From Armatimonadota bacterium (GTDB lineage: Bacteria; Armatimonadota; JADLDR01): DNA of 64,000 nt. The position numbers and the translations under genes were made by a program. How positions within the stretch are numbered: the stretch's first letter is position 1; every line of letters begins with the position of its first letter. Shown here one piece after another: positions 25,717 to 35,239 of the stretch. Location: NCBI GenBank assembly GCA_020846535.1, contig JADLDR010000141.1, positions 18,938 to 82,937 of the forward strand. Reading direction: 5' to 3'. A model generated the notes under the pieces. The model saw nothing but the letters and a program-made list of their open reading frames with translations. It was not told the origin of the DNA and did not search any database.

Positions 25717-26796
25717 ATGACATCGCTGCTTTACCGACCGGGCTGGGAGGAGGCGCGGAAGCGCCTGACCGTATGGTGGAACGGAGGGGACATCGGGCGG
25801 CCTGCAATGCAAATCACCTGCCCGCGCTCCGAACCCTTTGAAGAGATTCCGGCCATGCCGGAGCCAGAAGGGTGGATATCGCATTATTCGACCCAGAGCC
25901 TGCCCTACCGCGTCAATCTGGCGCTCCGGGCCTGCCTCTATACCGATTACCTCGCCGAAGCCGTCCCTGCCGTGACGCCCGGCGATCTGGCCCCCAACTG
26001 CCTGGCCCTCTACCTAGGTTGTCACGGGGTCGAGATGCCCGAAACCACCTGGTGCGAGCCGTGCATCGAAAACGCGGAATCCGCCCGCTTCGCCTACGAC
26101 CCGGAGAACTTTTACTGGCGATTTTCCATCGAAGCCTATTCCGAGGTGGCTATGCTGACCGATGGGAAGGTACTCCAGCAGTTCCCCGATCTGATCGAAG
26201 GTCTGGACACCCTGGCGGCCATGCGGGGCAACCACGAGCTTCTGGAGGATCTGCTCGACCGGCCCGAATGGGTGGCTGCTTCCCTGCGCCAGATCACCGA
26301 CCGCTATTTCCACCACTACGATATCCTCTATAACCTCATCCGGGACGAGGTGGGCGGCAGCGTGTTCTGGGCCTGGTCCCCGGGCCGCATGGCGAAATTC
26401 CAGTGCGATTTCTCCGCCATGATCTCCCCGGCCATGTTCTCCGATTTCATGGTTCCCGTCCTGACCGAGATGAGCGAGCGGATAGCCCACAGCATGTACC
26501 ACTGGGACGGCCCGGGCGCTCTATGCCACCAGGACGCCCTGCTCTCCATCCCTCGCCTGGACATGATCCAGTGGACTCCCGGTGCAGGCAGCGAGCCTGC
26601 CTGGCACAATCGATGGTGGCCCTACTACCATAAAACCCTGGACGCCGGCAAAAAGCTCTATATCTGGGCCGAAAACAAGGATCAGCTCCTGGCCCTCAAA
26701 GCCGAGTTCGGGGAACAGATCAAGGGAATGCTCATTGCCATCGGGGCATCGGACCAAAGGCAGGCGGAGGATTACATAAGGGCGGTGGAGTTTTAG
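25717..26796 (+). CDS. Uroporphyrinogen-decarboxylase-like protein
   Basis: 359 residues from ATG 25717; an ATG at 25681 lacks a ribosome site. TIM-barrel URO-D superfamily by WWNGGDIGRPAMQITCPR near the N-terminus, VWAWSPG-like SVFWAWSPGRMAKFQCDFSAMISPAMFSDFMVPVLTEM and the late barrel strands ending IKGMLIAIGASDQRQAEDYI. The position that is HxC in zinc-dependent corrinoid methyltransferases of this superfamily reads HWD. It is unlikely to be true heme-pathway HemE: it is one of four divergent paralogs here. Function unknown. Confidence 0.78.
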   Translation: MTSLLYRPGWEEARKRLTVWWNGGDIGRPAMQITCPRSEPFEEIPAMPEPEGWISHYSTQSLPYRVNLALRACLYTDYLAEAVPAVTPGDLAPNCLALYLGCHGVEMPETTWCEPCIENAESARFAYDPENFYWRFSIEAYSEVAMLTDGKVLQQFPDLIEGLDTLAAMRGNHELLEDLLDRPEWVAASLRQITDRYFHHYDILYNLIRDEVGGSVFWAWSPGRMAKFQCDFSAMISPAMFSDFMVPVLTEMSERIAHSMYHWDGPGALCHQDALLSIPRLDMIQWTPGAGSEPAWHNRWWPYYHKTLDAGKKLYIWAENKDQLLALKAEFGEQIKGMLIAIGASDQRQAEDYIRAVEF

Positions 26797-26832
26797 GAAA
26801 AAACGGGGCACGAATGGTCGCGCCCCTATGAA

Positions 26833-28308
26833 TCAATCCCCAATCCCCACCCTGACCATTACCCCGATCCCCGTCCGAGTTTTCCCGCGAGAGGCCTTTT
26901 CATACAGCCCTGTCAGCGAAAGCCAGTTCCCCAGGTCATAGGAGAGGCTGGCGGAGGTGGTGCGGGAAAATCCCGAGCGGGCGCTGTGTTCCAGGAAAAG
27001 ATCGAGGCCGGCCTGCCGGTAGAGCCAGGGCACATACAGCCCTGCCGTGTAAAAGCACCGGTTGAACGGGTCTTCGCCATATTCCCCGTAGATATCCAGA
27101 AGCTGAAGCGCCAGGGGAGCCGCCACATCGATAGAGGCCCCTGTGTCTCCTCCGCCTCCGTTGGCTTTCAGGAGGGTGGAATGCACCGGGCTGCCCCAGA
27201 AGCCGCCGGAGAAGCGGGCATACCAGGCGGCATAACCGCTCTTCCCGATGGGATTGGTGCGGCTGAAATAGCCGACCGTTACGGGCCTCTCGCCAAAAAG
27301 CGGGGGACTCCAGAGCAGGCCGTCCGCCGCATCGAAGGAGATCAGGGTTCCCAGGCAGTTGTTGTCAGCAGAGGTGGCAAAATGGAGGAAGCGCCCCGCC
27401 TTCCAGCCGCCGGAGGATTCTCCGGAATATTCCAGATAGGCTTCCGTCAGATCGCTCCTGTCGCCTCCGCCCCGTTCCAGCCTGCGCCCGGCCACCGTGA
27501 TGCGGGCCGATGGATGGATATCCGCTCCGACTCGAATTCGCTGGCCCCAGACCGGGCCGAATTCCCCGGCAGCGCCCATTTGCTCGATAGCGAGGGAAAG
27601 GGTTCCTCTTGAGCGCGGCTGGTAAGGGGCTGCCGCGGGTGTGCGGCCCAGGCCGAGGGCGGTTCCGGCCCGCAGCAGCGTCCGGGACTCGCGGGCCTGG
27701 GTGTGCGACGGGGAACCGGGATAGGTCAGCAATTCCATGCCGGAAGGGATCGCCATCCGAAAGGATTTTTCGGAGGAAGCGGGTTGGGGGGAAGGGTCGG
27801 CTACATCGCCGGAGCGGAACCGGACTTCCTGCCCGCCTTTGAGGATCAAGGCCGGAGAGCCGGCGCATTCCACCGCCACCTCCCCCGAAAAGCAGCGAAT
27901 CCTCTCTTCGGAGCGGGTGACGCGGTATTCGAAGCAGGCGGACTTGAAGACGACACCCGCCTGCCTGCCGTAGACCGCGCCGGGCCGGAAGCATTCCCCG
28001 TAAAGAAGCCCCCGGGAGAGGTGAACCGATTCTTTATCCAGGTGGATTTCGGTGGAAGGAGCCATCAGCAGGCGGTTCTCGTCCGGGAAACTCAGCTCCG
28101 CCTGGGAGCGTTTTCCGGTTCGCACCCGGTCGCCGCGGTGGAGGTCTCTGCCCAGGCGTCCCGGCGTCCATCGGCCCTGCCCTTCGAAGCGCACCTGCAC
28201 CCACAGGTAGGCTGCCGAAAGCCGCGCCTGCGGAACGGGCGAAAAATCGGGCGCAACGTCCGGAGCGCCGAAGAGAAGGATCAGCCAGAGCCAGGGCACG
28301 GGCCGCAA
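26833..28308 (-). CDS. FecR-domain protein fused to a predicted outer-membrane beta-barrel
   Basis: 491 residues. Signal peptide (MRPVPWLWLILLFGAPDVAP), a FecR-type domain (about 50-165: GRLGRDLHRGDRVRTGKRSQAELSFPD, LSRGLLYGECFRPG, FSGEVAVECAGSPALILKGGQEVRF), a linker, then about 270 residues of alternating aromatic/polar strands (AYLEYSGESSGGWKAGRFLHF, LYVPWLYRQAGLDLFLEHSA, ending with a terminal strand). This suggests an outer-membrane barrel with a periplasmic FecR module. The start directly follows the SMC stop (4 bases), so it is co-transcribed with smc. No TonB receptor or sigma factor is adjacent. Confidence 0.65.
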   Translation of the reverse strand: MRPVPWLWLILLFGAPDVAPDFSPVPQARLSAAYLWVQVRFEGQGRWTPGRLGRDLHRGDRVRTGKRSQAELSFPDENRLLMAPSTEIHLDKESVHLSRGLLYGECFRPGAVYGRQAGVVFKSACFEYRVTRSEERIRCFSGEVAVECAGSPALILKGGQEVRFRSGDVADPSPQPASSEKSFRMAIPSGMELLTYPGSPSHTQARESRTLLRAGTALGLGRTPAAAPYQPRSRGTLSLAIEQMGAAGEFGPVWGQRIRVGADIHPSARITVAGRRLERGGGDRSDLTEAYLEYSGESSGGWKAGRFLHFATSADNNCLGTLISFDAADGLLWSPPLFGERPVTVGYFSRTNPIGKSGYAAWYARFSGGFWGSPVHSTLLKANGGGGDTGASIDVAAPLALQLLDIYGEYGEDPFNRCFYTAGLYVPWLYRQAGLDLFLEHSARSGFSRTTSASLSYDLGNWLSLTGLYEKASRGKTRTGIGVMVRVGIGD

Positions 28309-28312
28309 CCTC

Positions 28313-31300
28313 CTAACGCTCGCGGTGGAGGAGCATATCCTCGTCCACCTCTGGGGCTTCGATCAGGTCGCTCAGGTTGACCGACAGGATGCGCGAGACG
28401 CCCGGTTCGGCCATGCTGATCCCATAGAGGCAGTCGGAAAGCTCCATCGTGCCGCGGTTGTGGGTGATGACCACAAACTGCGAGCGTTCGGTGAACTGGC
28501 GCAGGGTGGAAGCAAAGCGGACGACATTGGCATCGTCCAGGGGGGCGTCCACCTCGTCCAGCACGCAAAACGGGCTGGGCTTGACCTTGAAGAGCGCAAA
28601 AAGGAGGGCCAGACCAGTCAGGGCCTTTTCCCCGCCGGAGAGGAGGGCGAGATTTTGCAGCTTCTTGCCAGGCGGCTGGGCCACCACCTCGATGCCGCTT
28701 TCCAGGATGTCCTCCGGATCGGTCAGCGCCAGTTCGGTGCGCCCGCCGCCGAAAAGCTCCCGAAACATCTGCTGGAAGGCTGCGTTGACCAACTCGAATG
28801 TTTCGGCAAAGGTGGTCCGGGTGGAGGCATCGATCTCCTTGATAGCCCGGTGCAGGTCGTCGCGGGCGGCTTCCAGGTCATGCTTCTGGTTGTGAAGGAA
28901 ATCGAAACGCTCCTTCGCCTCGGCATATTCCTCGGCGGCGGCTAGATTGACATTCCCCAGATTCCGGAGTTGCCGCTTGAGGCGGTGAATCTCCGTCTGG
29001 GAGGCCCCGGGGTCAGAAAGCTTGGGTGCCTGCACGGCGGGCACTTCGGCGGGATAGACCTCGTATTCCTGGAGAAGCCGGTTGGCGGCCTGCTGGCGCT
29101 GTATCTCCGCCTGGGCCTGGTGCAGATCAGCCTGGTGCTTTTTACCCAGGAGATCCTCCCGTGTCTTCTGCGCGGCCTTCTTTTGCTCGGAAAGCGCGCT
29201 CGCTTCCTGGAGGATCCCCTGCTTCTGCACCCGCTCCCGCTCCACGATCCCTCGCAGCTTGCCCTCTTCGTCCTTCAAAACGCTCAGTCGGGACTCCAGT
29301 TCTTCGATCTGCTGCACGCGGGACTGCCTGCTTTTCGTCAGTTCTTCCAGTTGAGATCGCTTCAGGTCGACCTGAGAGAGCATATCCTGGATGGAACGCT
29401 CCGCCTGGGAGCGGGCGGCCAGCAGCCCGGCGATTTTCTCCTCGGTGGTCGCCAGTTGAACCCGCGCCTGGGTGATCCGACCCGCCTTCCTCTCGCGCTC
29501 GACCCGAAAGGCGTCCAACTGCTCCTCCAGGGCCGCGATCTCCACGTCCAGAGAGGTATTCCGGCGCTGGAGGGTTTCCAGGTTCAGGCGCAGCTTCCAG
29601 TGCTTCTCCTGCTCCTGCTCCAGAAGGCTCTGGGCCTCCTTACGCTCCTCTTCCGATTTGCGCCGCGCTTCGGTCAGCCGCTCCATCTCCCGCTGAAGAT
29701 GCTCCCTGTCCTTGCGCCTGCCCTCCAGTTCCAGGGTGGCCGCCTGCCGCCTTCGCTCCAGCCGCGCCAGGCTCTCCTGCGCTTCCTTGAGATCGGCCTG
29801 CGCGGTCTTGAGCCGCCTGCTAAGCGCGGCGGCCTCCTCCTCCAGAAAAACGATGCGCTCGGTCAGGCGCTTCATCTCGCCCTTCCGGCTGACCAGGCTG
29901 CCCCTGGTCTTCAGGCTCCCGCCGGTGATCGCGCCGCCCGGAGTGAGGAGTTCCCCCTCCAGGGTGACGATTTTGCCCCATCCGGCGAGCCTCCGGGCCG
30001 CCGCCACCGCCCCTTCCAGGGTTTGCGCCACCAGCACCCGCCCCAGCAGGCTCTCGACGGCCCGCAGGTAGGCCGATTCAAAGGACACCATCTCCGAGGC
30101 GATGCCCAGAATGTCGGGATTGTTTTTCCATGCGATTTCGCGGGCGGCGGAGCGCATCCGCTCCAGGTGCGACAGGGGAAGGAAGGTCGCCCTGCCCCCG
30201 TGCTGGCGCTTGAGCATCTCGATAGCCGCCCGCGCCTCATCCTCGGTGTGGGTGACGATATCCTGAGCGCTGCCTCCCAGCGCCACCTCGACCGCCGTTT
30301 CGAGAGGCTGCGGCACTTCGATCAGGTCGGTGACGATCCGGTAATGCCCGACCAGCTTGCCCGACTGGTGTGCCTGAAGCACTGTCCGCACGCCCTGGTA
30401 GTAGCCCTCGAAGTTCTCCTCCATCTCCTGAAAGGCGGCCCGCCGCGAAGAACGGTCGGCCATTTCCTGAAGGAGCCGGTTCTGGGCCTCCCTGTCCTGC
30501 CCAATCCGGCCTTCCAATTCCTGCCGGGTTTGGGCCAGGGCCTGTAGCTTTGCTTCCAGTTCCTCCCGTTCCGACGAAAGGGATGTGATGGCTTCCTCAT
30601 GCGCCAGCTGCGCCTGATTCTGGAGGGCGGTCTCCTGCTCCCGGGCCGCTTTTTCCGACTCCAGGCGCTTCAGGAAGGCTTCCAGTTGATCGAGCCGGTT
30701 CTGCGACTGGGTAAATTCGTTGCGCTGGGCCGCCAGCCGCCCGGCGAACTCCACGTAATCGCCCTTATGGGCTTCCGCGCTTTCCATGAGGAGGCGGATG
30801 GCCTCATCCATCTCCGAGAGTTCGGCGGCCTCGCTGCGGCCCTCGTCCCGCAGGCGTCGGGATTCGATCTGGAGCCGGGCGATCTCCGCGCCGTGGCCTT
30901 CGATCTCCTGACCCAGCGCCTCCTGCCGCCCGCCCAGCCGGGAGAGATCGTCCTGGAGGACGGCCTGCATCTTCCGGGCCGATTCTTCCTTTTCCTGGAT
31001 GACCGACACCTGGCCCATCGCCTGCTCGATGCAGGTCAAAATCTCCTGCCGTTCGTTCTGGAGGCCGTCGATCCGGCGGTTGACATCCTCCAGACGCTGC
31101 GACTGCTCCGCCTCCGCCGCCTCCAGCCGGGCAATCTCAGCCTCCCGGCTCTCCATTTCCCTGTCGGAAGAAGCAAGCACCTGCTGCCATTTGCGGACAT
31201 CCCTATCCAGGCGGTGCCACTCGGCCAGCAGCAGGCCCGATTCGAGGGTCTTGAGCTGCTGGGAAAGTTCGGCGTAGTGCTTGGCGGTGGCGGCCTGGCG

Positions 31301-31918
31301 CTCCAGGGTGACCAGTTGCCGCTCCAGTTCCCTGACGATATCCTGGATGCGCTGGAGGTTCTGCTCGGTATGCTCCAGCTTCCGGAGCGCCTCTTTACGC
31401 CGGTGGCGGTACTTTTTGATACCCGCCGCCTCTTCCAGCAAGAGCCTGCGCTCTTCGGGCCGGGCGGTGATCACCCAGTCCACCTCGTTCTGGTTGACGA
31501 TGGAGTACGCCTCCCGGCCCACGCCGGTGTCCAGGAAAAGCTCGAAGATATCCTTCAGGCGGCACGGGGTTTTATTGATGAAGCACTCGTTTTCCCCGGA
31601 GCGATAGGCCCGGCGGGTGATAGTGACTTCAGAGTATTCGATGGGCAGCCAGCCGGAGGAGTTATCGATGGTCAAAGAGACTTCCGCTACCCCTAAGGCC
31701 CTGCGCTTCTCACTTCCGGCGAAGATGATATCCTCGGTGCGGAGGGCGCGCAGAGAGCGCACGTTCTGCTCGCCGATCACCCAGAGGAGGGCGTCGCAGA
31801 TATTGCTTTTCCCGCTCCCGTTCGGCCCCACCACCGAGGTCACCCCGGGCGCGAACTCCACCATCGTGCGCTCCGCAAAGGTCTTGAATCCGAACATCTC
31901 CAGTCGCTTCAAATACAT
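28313..31918 (-). CDS. smc: Chromosome segregation ATPase SMC
   Basis: 1201 residues, the normal SMC length. N-terminal MYLKRLEMFGFKTFAERT and Walker A GPNGSGKS (31-38); long coiled coil; central hinge (about 500-650, GHYRIVTDLIEVPQ...GGSAQDIVTHTE); second coiled coil; C-terminal signature LLSGGEKAL and Walker B FCVLDEVDAPLDDAN. It condenses and segregates chromosomes as a dimer with ScpA/ScpB, which are not in this window. Part of a minus-strand run AAA+ - NHL - smc - FecR barrel. Confidence 0.97.
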   Translation of the reverse strand: MYLKRLEMFGFKTFAERTMVEFAPGVTSVVGPNGSGKSNICDALLWVIGEQNVRSLRALRTEDIIFAGSEKRRALGVAEVSLTIDNSSGWLPIEYSEVTITRRAYRSGENECFINKTPCRLKDIFELFLDTGVGREAYSIVNQNEVDWVITARPEERRLLLEEAAGIKKYRHRRKEALRKLEHTEQNLQRIQDIVRELERQLVTLERQAATAKHYAELSQQLKTLESGLLLAEWHRLDRDVRKWQQVLASSDREMESREAEIARLEAAEAEQSQRLEDVNRRIDGLQNERQEILTCIEQAMGQVSVIQEKEESARKMQAVLQDDLSRLGGRQEALGQEIEGHGAEIARLQIESRRLRDEGRSEAAELSEMDEAIRLLMESAEAHKGDYVEFAGRLAAQRNEFTQSQNRLDQLEAFLKRLESEKAAREQETALQNQAQLAHEEAITSLSSEREELEAKLQALAQTRQELEGRIGQDREAQNRLLQEMADRSSRRAAFQEMEENFEGYYQGVRTVLQAHQSGKLVGHYRIVTDLIEVPQPLETAVEVALGGSAQDIVTHTEDEARAAIEMLKRQHGGRATFLPLSHLERMRSAAREIAWKNNPDILGIASEMVSFESAYLRAVESLLGRVLVAQTLEGAVAAARRLAGWGKIVTLEGELLTPGGAITGGSLKTRGSLVSRKGEMKRLTERIVFLEEEAAALSRRLKTAQADLKEAQESLARLERRRQAATLELEGRRKDREHLQREMERLTEARRKSEEERKEAQSLLEQEQEKHWKLRLNLETLQRRNTSLDVEIAALEEQLDAFRVERERKAGRITQARVQLATTEEKIAGLLAARSQAERSIQDMLSQVDLKRSQLEELTKSRQSRVQQIEELESRLSVLKDEEGKLRGIVERERVQKQGILQEASALSEQKKAAQKTREDLLGKKHQADLHQAQAEIQRQQAANRLLQEYEVYPAEVPAVQAPKLSDPGASQTEIHRLKRQLRNLGNVNLAAAEEYAEAKERFDFLHNQKHDLEAARDDLHRAIKEIDASTRTTFAETFELVNAAFQQMFRELFGGGRTELALTDPEDILESGIEVVAQPPGKKLQNLALLSGGEKALTGLALLFALFKVKPSPFCVLDEVDAPLDDANVVRFASTLRQFTERSQFVVITHNRGTMELSDCLYGISMAEPGVSRILSVNLSDLIEAPEVDEDMLLHRER

Positions 31919-32044
31919 GCAGGCGGCCTCTCCCTTATGGCGTTATGCCAAACACAAAACGATCCGCAAGCAAGCGCCATGCCGCGCCCGTATCCCCCTA
32001 CAGGATAGACTCCCTGCGCTTGCCTGCGTTCACTTACGGATGTT

Positions 32045-32998
32045 TCAATGCCATTCCATCCGCAGGATGCGGTGGTTTTTCGTATCCGCGACATAAACAT
32101 TGTTGTGGTCATCGACCGCGATCCCTGCGGGCGCTTTGAGTTCGCCGAGCTTGGGGCCGAGATGCCCGATGGAGCAGACCGGGCGGCCCTCCGGCACGAA
32201 GACCTGAAGGCGGTTGTTCGCCGATTCCACCACATAGATATCGCCCCGGCGGTCCACGGCCAGGTCCTGCGGCTCCCCGAGCTGGCCGTCCTCGCTGCCC
32301 CAGCCGCCGAAGCTGGAGACGCACCGGCAGCTCCGGTCGAAAACGGCGATCCGGTGGGAGAAGGTGTCCGCCACATAGAACTTGCCCGCACCGTTCGCGG
32401 CAACCCCCTGGGGCTTGGTCAAGCGCCCCGTTTCGGAGCGTGTGCCGTCGATAGTGTCCACGCAGTAGCCGTCCGGCGAAAAGCGATGGACCCGGCTGTT
32501 TCCGGTGTCGGCCACGAAAATGCAACCTTCCGGCGAGACGGCGATCCCTGTCGGTGAATTGAATTCCCCCCTGCCGGAGCCGTGCTTCCCGATGACGCTG
32601 ATGAAGCGGCCATCCGGGGTCAGTTTCTGGATGCGGTGGTTACCCTGCTCGATCACGTATATGAAATACTCCGCATCCACCGCCACTCCCTGGGGATTGA
32701 GGAACTGGCAGTACCGGCTTCCCTTGCGCCCGAACACATAGACATCGCCCGCAGGGGTGATTTTCTGGATGCGGTGATTGTAGGAGTCGGCGACGTAAAG
32801 GTTCCCGGCTCTGTCGACCGCCAGCCCGAAAGGAGAGCAGAGCTGGCCCGCCCCGTCCCCCGGCTCCCCGATCACCTCGGCTACCACAAGCTGCCTGCCC
32901 GGAGGAACGCCTTCCGGAGCAGGGGCTATCTGCCGCACCTCTTCGGCGCGGGCGGGGGTTTCCTCCAGTTCCAGATAATTGAAGCGATTGACCGGCAT
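32045..32998 (-). CDS. NHL-repeat beta-propeller protein
   Basis: 317 residues of NHL repeats: each blade carries G-V/L/I-A-V-D followed by N/DIYVAD-x-x-N-H/R-x-x-Q/R, e.g. FGLAVDRAGNLYVADSYNHRIQK. About six blades make a complete propeller. No clear signal peptide, so it is probably cytoplasmic. NHL propellers bind proteins, RNA or ligands; no partner domain is fused. It lies between the AAA+ ATPase and smc on the same strand. Confidence 0.88.
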   Translation of the reverse strand: MPVNRFNYLELEETPARAEEVRQIAPAPEGVPPGRQLVVAEVIGEPGDGAGQLCSPFGLAVDRAGNLYVADSYNHRIQKITPAGDVYVFGRKGSRYCQFLNPQGVAVDAEYFIYVIEQGNHRIQKLTPDGRFISVIGKHGSGRGEFNSPTGIAVSPEGCIFVADTGNSRVHRFSPDGYCVDTIDGTRSETGRLTKPQGVAANGAGKFYVADTFSHRIAVFDRSCRCVSSFGGWGSEDGQLGEPQDLAVDRRGDIYVVESANNRLQVFVPEGRPVCSIGHLGPKLGELKAPAGIAVDDHNNVYVADTKNHRILRMEWH

Positions 32999-33079
32999 TG
33001 AATCCTCTTGGGGCAGCCCACCGGGTCGCCCGCTGGCCCAACACTATGTCTTGCCGGGGGAGCAAACAAAAGGTTCGGC

Positions 33080-34687
33080 CTACGGCTGCGGTTCCACCGC
33101 AGGGGAAGGCTCCCGCACAGGCAGCAGAGCCTCAGACGCTTCCGGTGCCTCTTCCTGGCCGTCGCTTTCCGCTTTTTTAGTTTTGGCGCGGCGGGCGGTG
33201 GGTGGGGCGGAGGCGGGGCGGGCGCGGTCGGCGGCCCAGCGGCGCAGGGAATCGATTTTCTCCCGCATGGTCTGGGAAAGAGGGATCGACTGCTTCAGCG
33301 CCCCCAGAATATCGTCGGTGGTGAGATCGCGGCCCTGATCGAAGGCTTCGTAGAGGGCGGCGATGATGGCCTGCTCGATTTCCGCCCCGCTGAAGCCGTC
33401 CGAGCCGCCCGCCAGTCGCTTGATGTCGAACTGGGCCGGATCACGCTTCCGCTTGCGGAGGTGAATTTCGAAGATCTCCCGCCGTTCCCGCTCGGAGGGC
33501 AGGTCCACGAAAAAGATATCGTCGAAGCGGCCCTTGCGGAGCATCTCCGGCGGGAGGATATTGACCTCGTTGGCCGTGCTGACCACGAAGACCGGAGCGG
33601 TTTTCTCCTGAAGCCAGGTGATGAACGAGCCGAAGACCCGGGAGGTCGTTCCCCCGTCCGAGAAGGGCGAACTCTGCGTGCCTGCGAACCCTTTCTCGAT
33701 TTCATCGATCCAGAGGATGCAGGGGGCGATGGATTCCGACATGGTGATGGCCCGGCGCATATTTTCTTCCGAAGACCCGACAATGCCGCTGAAGATTTTG
33801 CCCACATCGAGCCGGATGAGCGGCAGCTTCCAAACCGAGGCGATGGATTTGGCGGCAAGCGATTTCCCGCACCCCTGCACCCCCAGAAGGAGAATGCCTT
33901 TCGGCTCGGGCAGCCCGAACTGGCGGGCCTTGTCAGTGAACGCCTGCACTCGCTTCTCCACCCACTCCTTCAGAATCTCCAGCCCGCCCACATTGCTGAT
34001 GTTCTCGATCCCCGGAAAATACTCCAGTATCCCCGATTTTCGGATGATCTGCTCCTTCTCCGTCAGGATGACCTCTACATCGAATTTCCGCTTCTCCACC
34101 AGGGATTTCGCGAAAACGTTTTCGGCCTCATTGGCGGTGAGGCCCTGGGCGGCCTTTAAAATCTGCTCCCGCATCTCCGGGGCCAGATCGATCTCGATCT
34201 GAGGGTTCTCCTTGACCGAGCGTACCACCCCGTCCAGCAGTTCCCCTAGCTCCTCGATGGTCGGCAGGTAGTAATCGATGACCGTGATATCCTTCTCCAG
34301 CTCCGCGGGCAGTTTCAGGATGGGGGAGAGGATGATCAGGGTTTTGTAGGTCGTCTTGAGCGCGGTCGTCAGGTCGCGCAGGCGGCGCACCACGACCGAA
34401 TCGTTCAGGAAAGTATGGTAATCCTTGAGGATGAAGATGGCGGGTTCGGTGGACATCAGCACGAAATCCAGGGCGGAGATGGGGTCGCGGGTGGCCTGGT
34501 TGACGGCCACATTGCTCGCGCCCAGCATCCCCTGGGTGATCGTCCAGACGAACACCTTTTTGCTCCGGTTCTGAGCGATCTCGCGGAGGGTGTCCTCCAC
34601 CCGCTTTTCCTCCCAGGAGACGATATAGATGATCGGGTATCGCGCCCGGATCAATGTTTCGAGTTCTTGGTCTACCGGTGAAGCCAA
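33080..34687 (-). CDS. Ycf46-like AAA+ ATPase
   Basis: 535 residues from a TTG with AAGGAG upstream. An N-terminal domain (1-230) typical of Ycf46-type proteins ([56 protein letters not shown]), a AAA+ core with Walker A GVQGCGKS (269-276), Walker [13 protein letters not shown], the arginine-finger region [18 protein letters not shown] and a lid ([18 protein letters not shown]). The last 70 residues are Pro/Ala/Glu-rich. Cyanobacterial Ycf46 is linked to inorganic carbon use, but the function in other bacteria is unknown. Confidence 0.88.
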   Translation of the reverse strand: MASPVDQELETLIRARYPIIYIVSWEEKRVEDTLREIAQNRSKKVFVWTITQGMLGASNVAVNQATRDPISALDFVLMSTEPAIFILKDYHTFLNDSVVVRRLRDLTTALKTTYKTLIILSPILKLPAELEKDITVIDYYLPTIEELGELLDGVVRSVKENPQIEIDLAPEMREQILKAAQGLTANEAENVFAKSLVEKRKFDVEVILTEKEQIIRKSGILEYFPGIENISNVGGLEILKEWVEKRVQAFTDKARQFGLPEPKGILLLGVQGCGKSLAAKSIASVWKLPLIRLDVGKIFSGIVGSSEENMRRAITMSESIAPCILWIDEIEKGFAGTQSSPFSDGGTTSRVFGSFITWLQEKTAPVFVVSTANEVNILPPEMLRKGRFDDIFFVDLPSERERREIFEIHLRKRKRDPAQFDIKRLAGGSDGFSGAEIEQAIIAALYEAFDQGRDLTTDDILGALKQSIPLSQTMREKIDSLRRWAADRARPASAPPTARRAKTKKAESDGQEEAPEASEALLPVREPSPAVEPQP

Positions 34688-34737
34688 TCCGCTGCTCCTT
34701 GATCGACGGAAGAAGGCGGCCTATTGCCAGCAATCCT

Positions 34738-34766
34738 ATTATAAATAAAAACGTAGGTTTTCGCAA
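34738..34766 (-). promoter_or_regulatory. Promoter of the AAA+/NHL/smc run
   Basis: On the minus strand, TTGCGA (34766-34761), a 17-base spacer, then TATAAT (34743-34738), about 50 bases before the TTG start of the AAA+ gene. Confidence 0.65.
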
Positions 34767-34826
34767 GAGATAATTTCGGCCTGCCGGGAGGCGGAAAATT
34801 GCGCTCCCAAAATGCTGCTTGCCCTC

Positions 34827-34855
34827 TTGACACAAAGAGGAGACCGGCCTATAAT
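34827..34855 (+). promoter_or_regulatory. Consensus promoter of the HTH/PilB-like operon
   Basis: TTGACA (34827-34832), exactly 17 bases, then TATAAT (34850-34855). It drives the small HTH gene and the PilB-like ATPase. Confidence 0.88.
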
Positions 34856-34914
34856 ATTATCATAAAATATTTTTAAACTCAATGATAATCAATAATAAAA
34901 AGGAGGTGCGGATT

Positions 34915-35238
34915 TTGCCCAAAGAAAAGGAAACGAACGATCCTCTTTCGCAATATTCCGGAGGGGAGGACGGGCCGGATGACGTGCTGGATCTGGAGGA
35001 GGCGGTGGCCTTCCTGAAGACAACCAAGCCGACGATGTACCGGTGGGTCGGGATGGGAGGCCTGAAAGGATTCAAGGTAGGACGCCAGTGGCGCTTCTAC
35101 CGCAGCGACCTCCGGAAGTTCCTGGAGTACGAAGACCCGACCGCAGCCGGGATCGATCTGGAGGCGGTCGCCTCCGCTGTCCGGGATCTGGACGAGCGGA
35201 TCCGGAAGGCGAAGGCATCGCACAGCAAAGGAGATTGA
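34915..35238 (+). CDS. Excisionase-type (MerR-like) helix-turn-helix protein
   Basis: 107 residues from a TTG at 34915 with a strong AAAGGAGGTG ribosome site 6 bases upstream; the ATG at 34882 precedes that site and is not favoured. The middle has an excisionase/HTH_17 fold: LDLEEAVAFLKTTKPTMYRWVGMGGLKGFKVGRQWRFYRSDLRKFLE. The C-terminal 40 residues are helical and charged. One base separates its stop from the PilB-like ATPase start. Such DNA-binding modules often appear as targeting or regulatory parts; the role here is unknown. Confidence 0.85.
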   Translation: MPKEKETNDPLSQYSGGEDGPDDVLDLEEAVAFLKTTKPTMYRWVGMGGLKGFKVGRQWRFYRSDLRKFLEYEDPTAAGIDLEAVASAVRDLDERIRKAKASHSKGD

Positions 35239-35239
35239 G

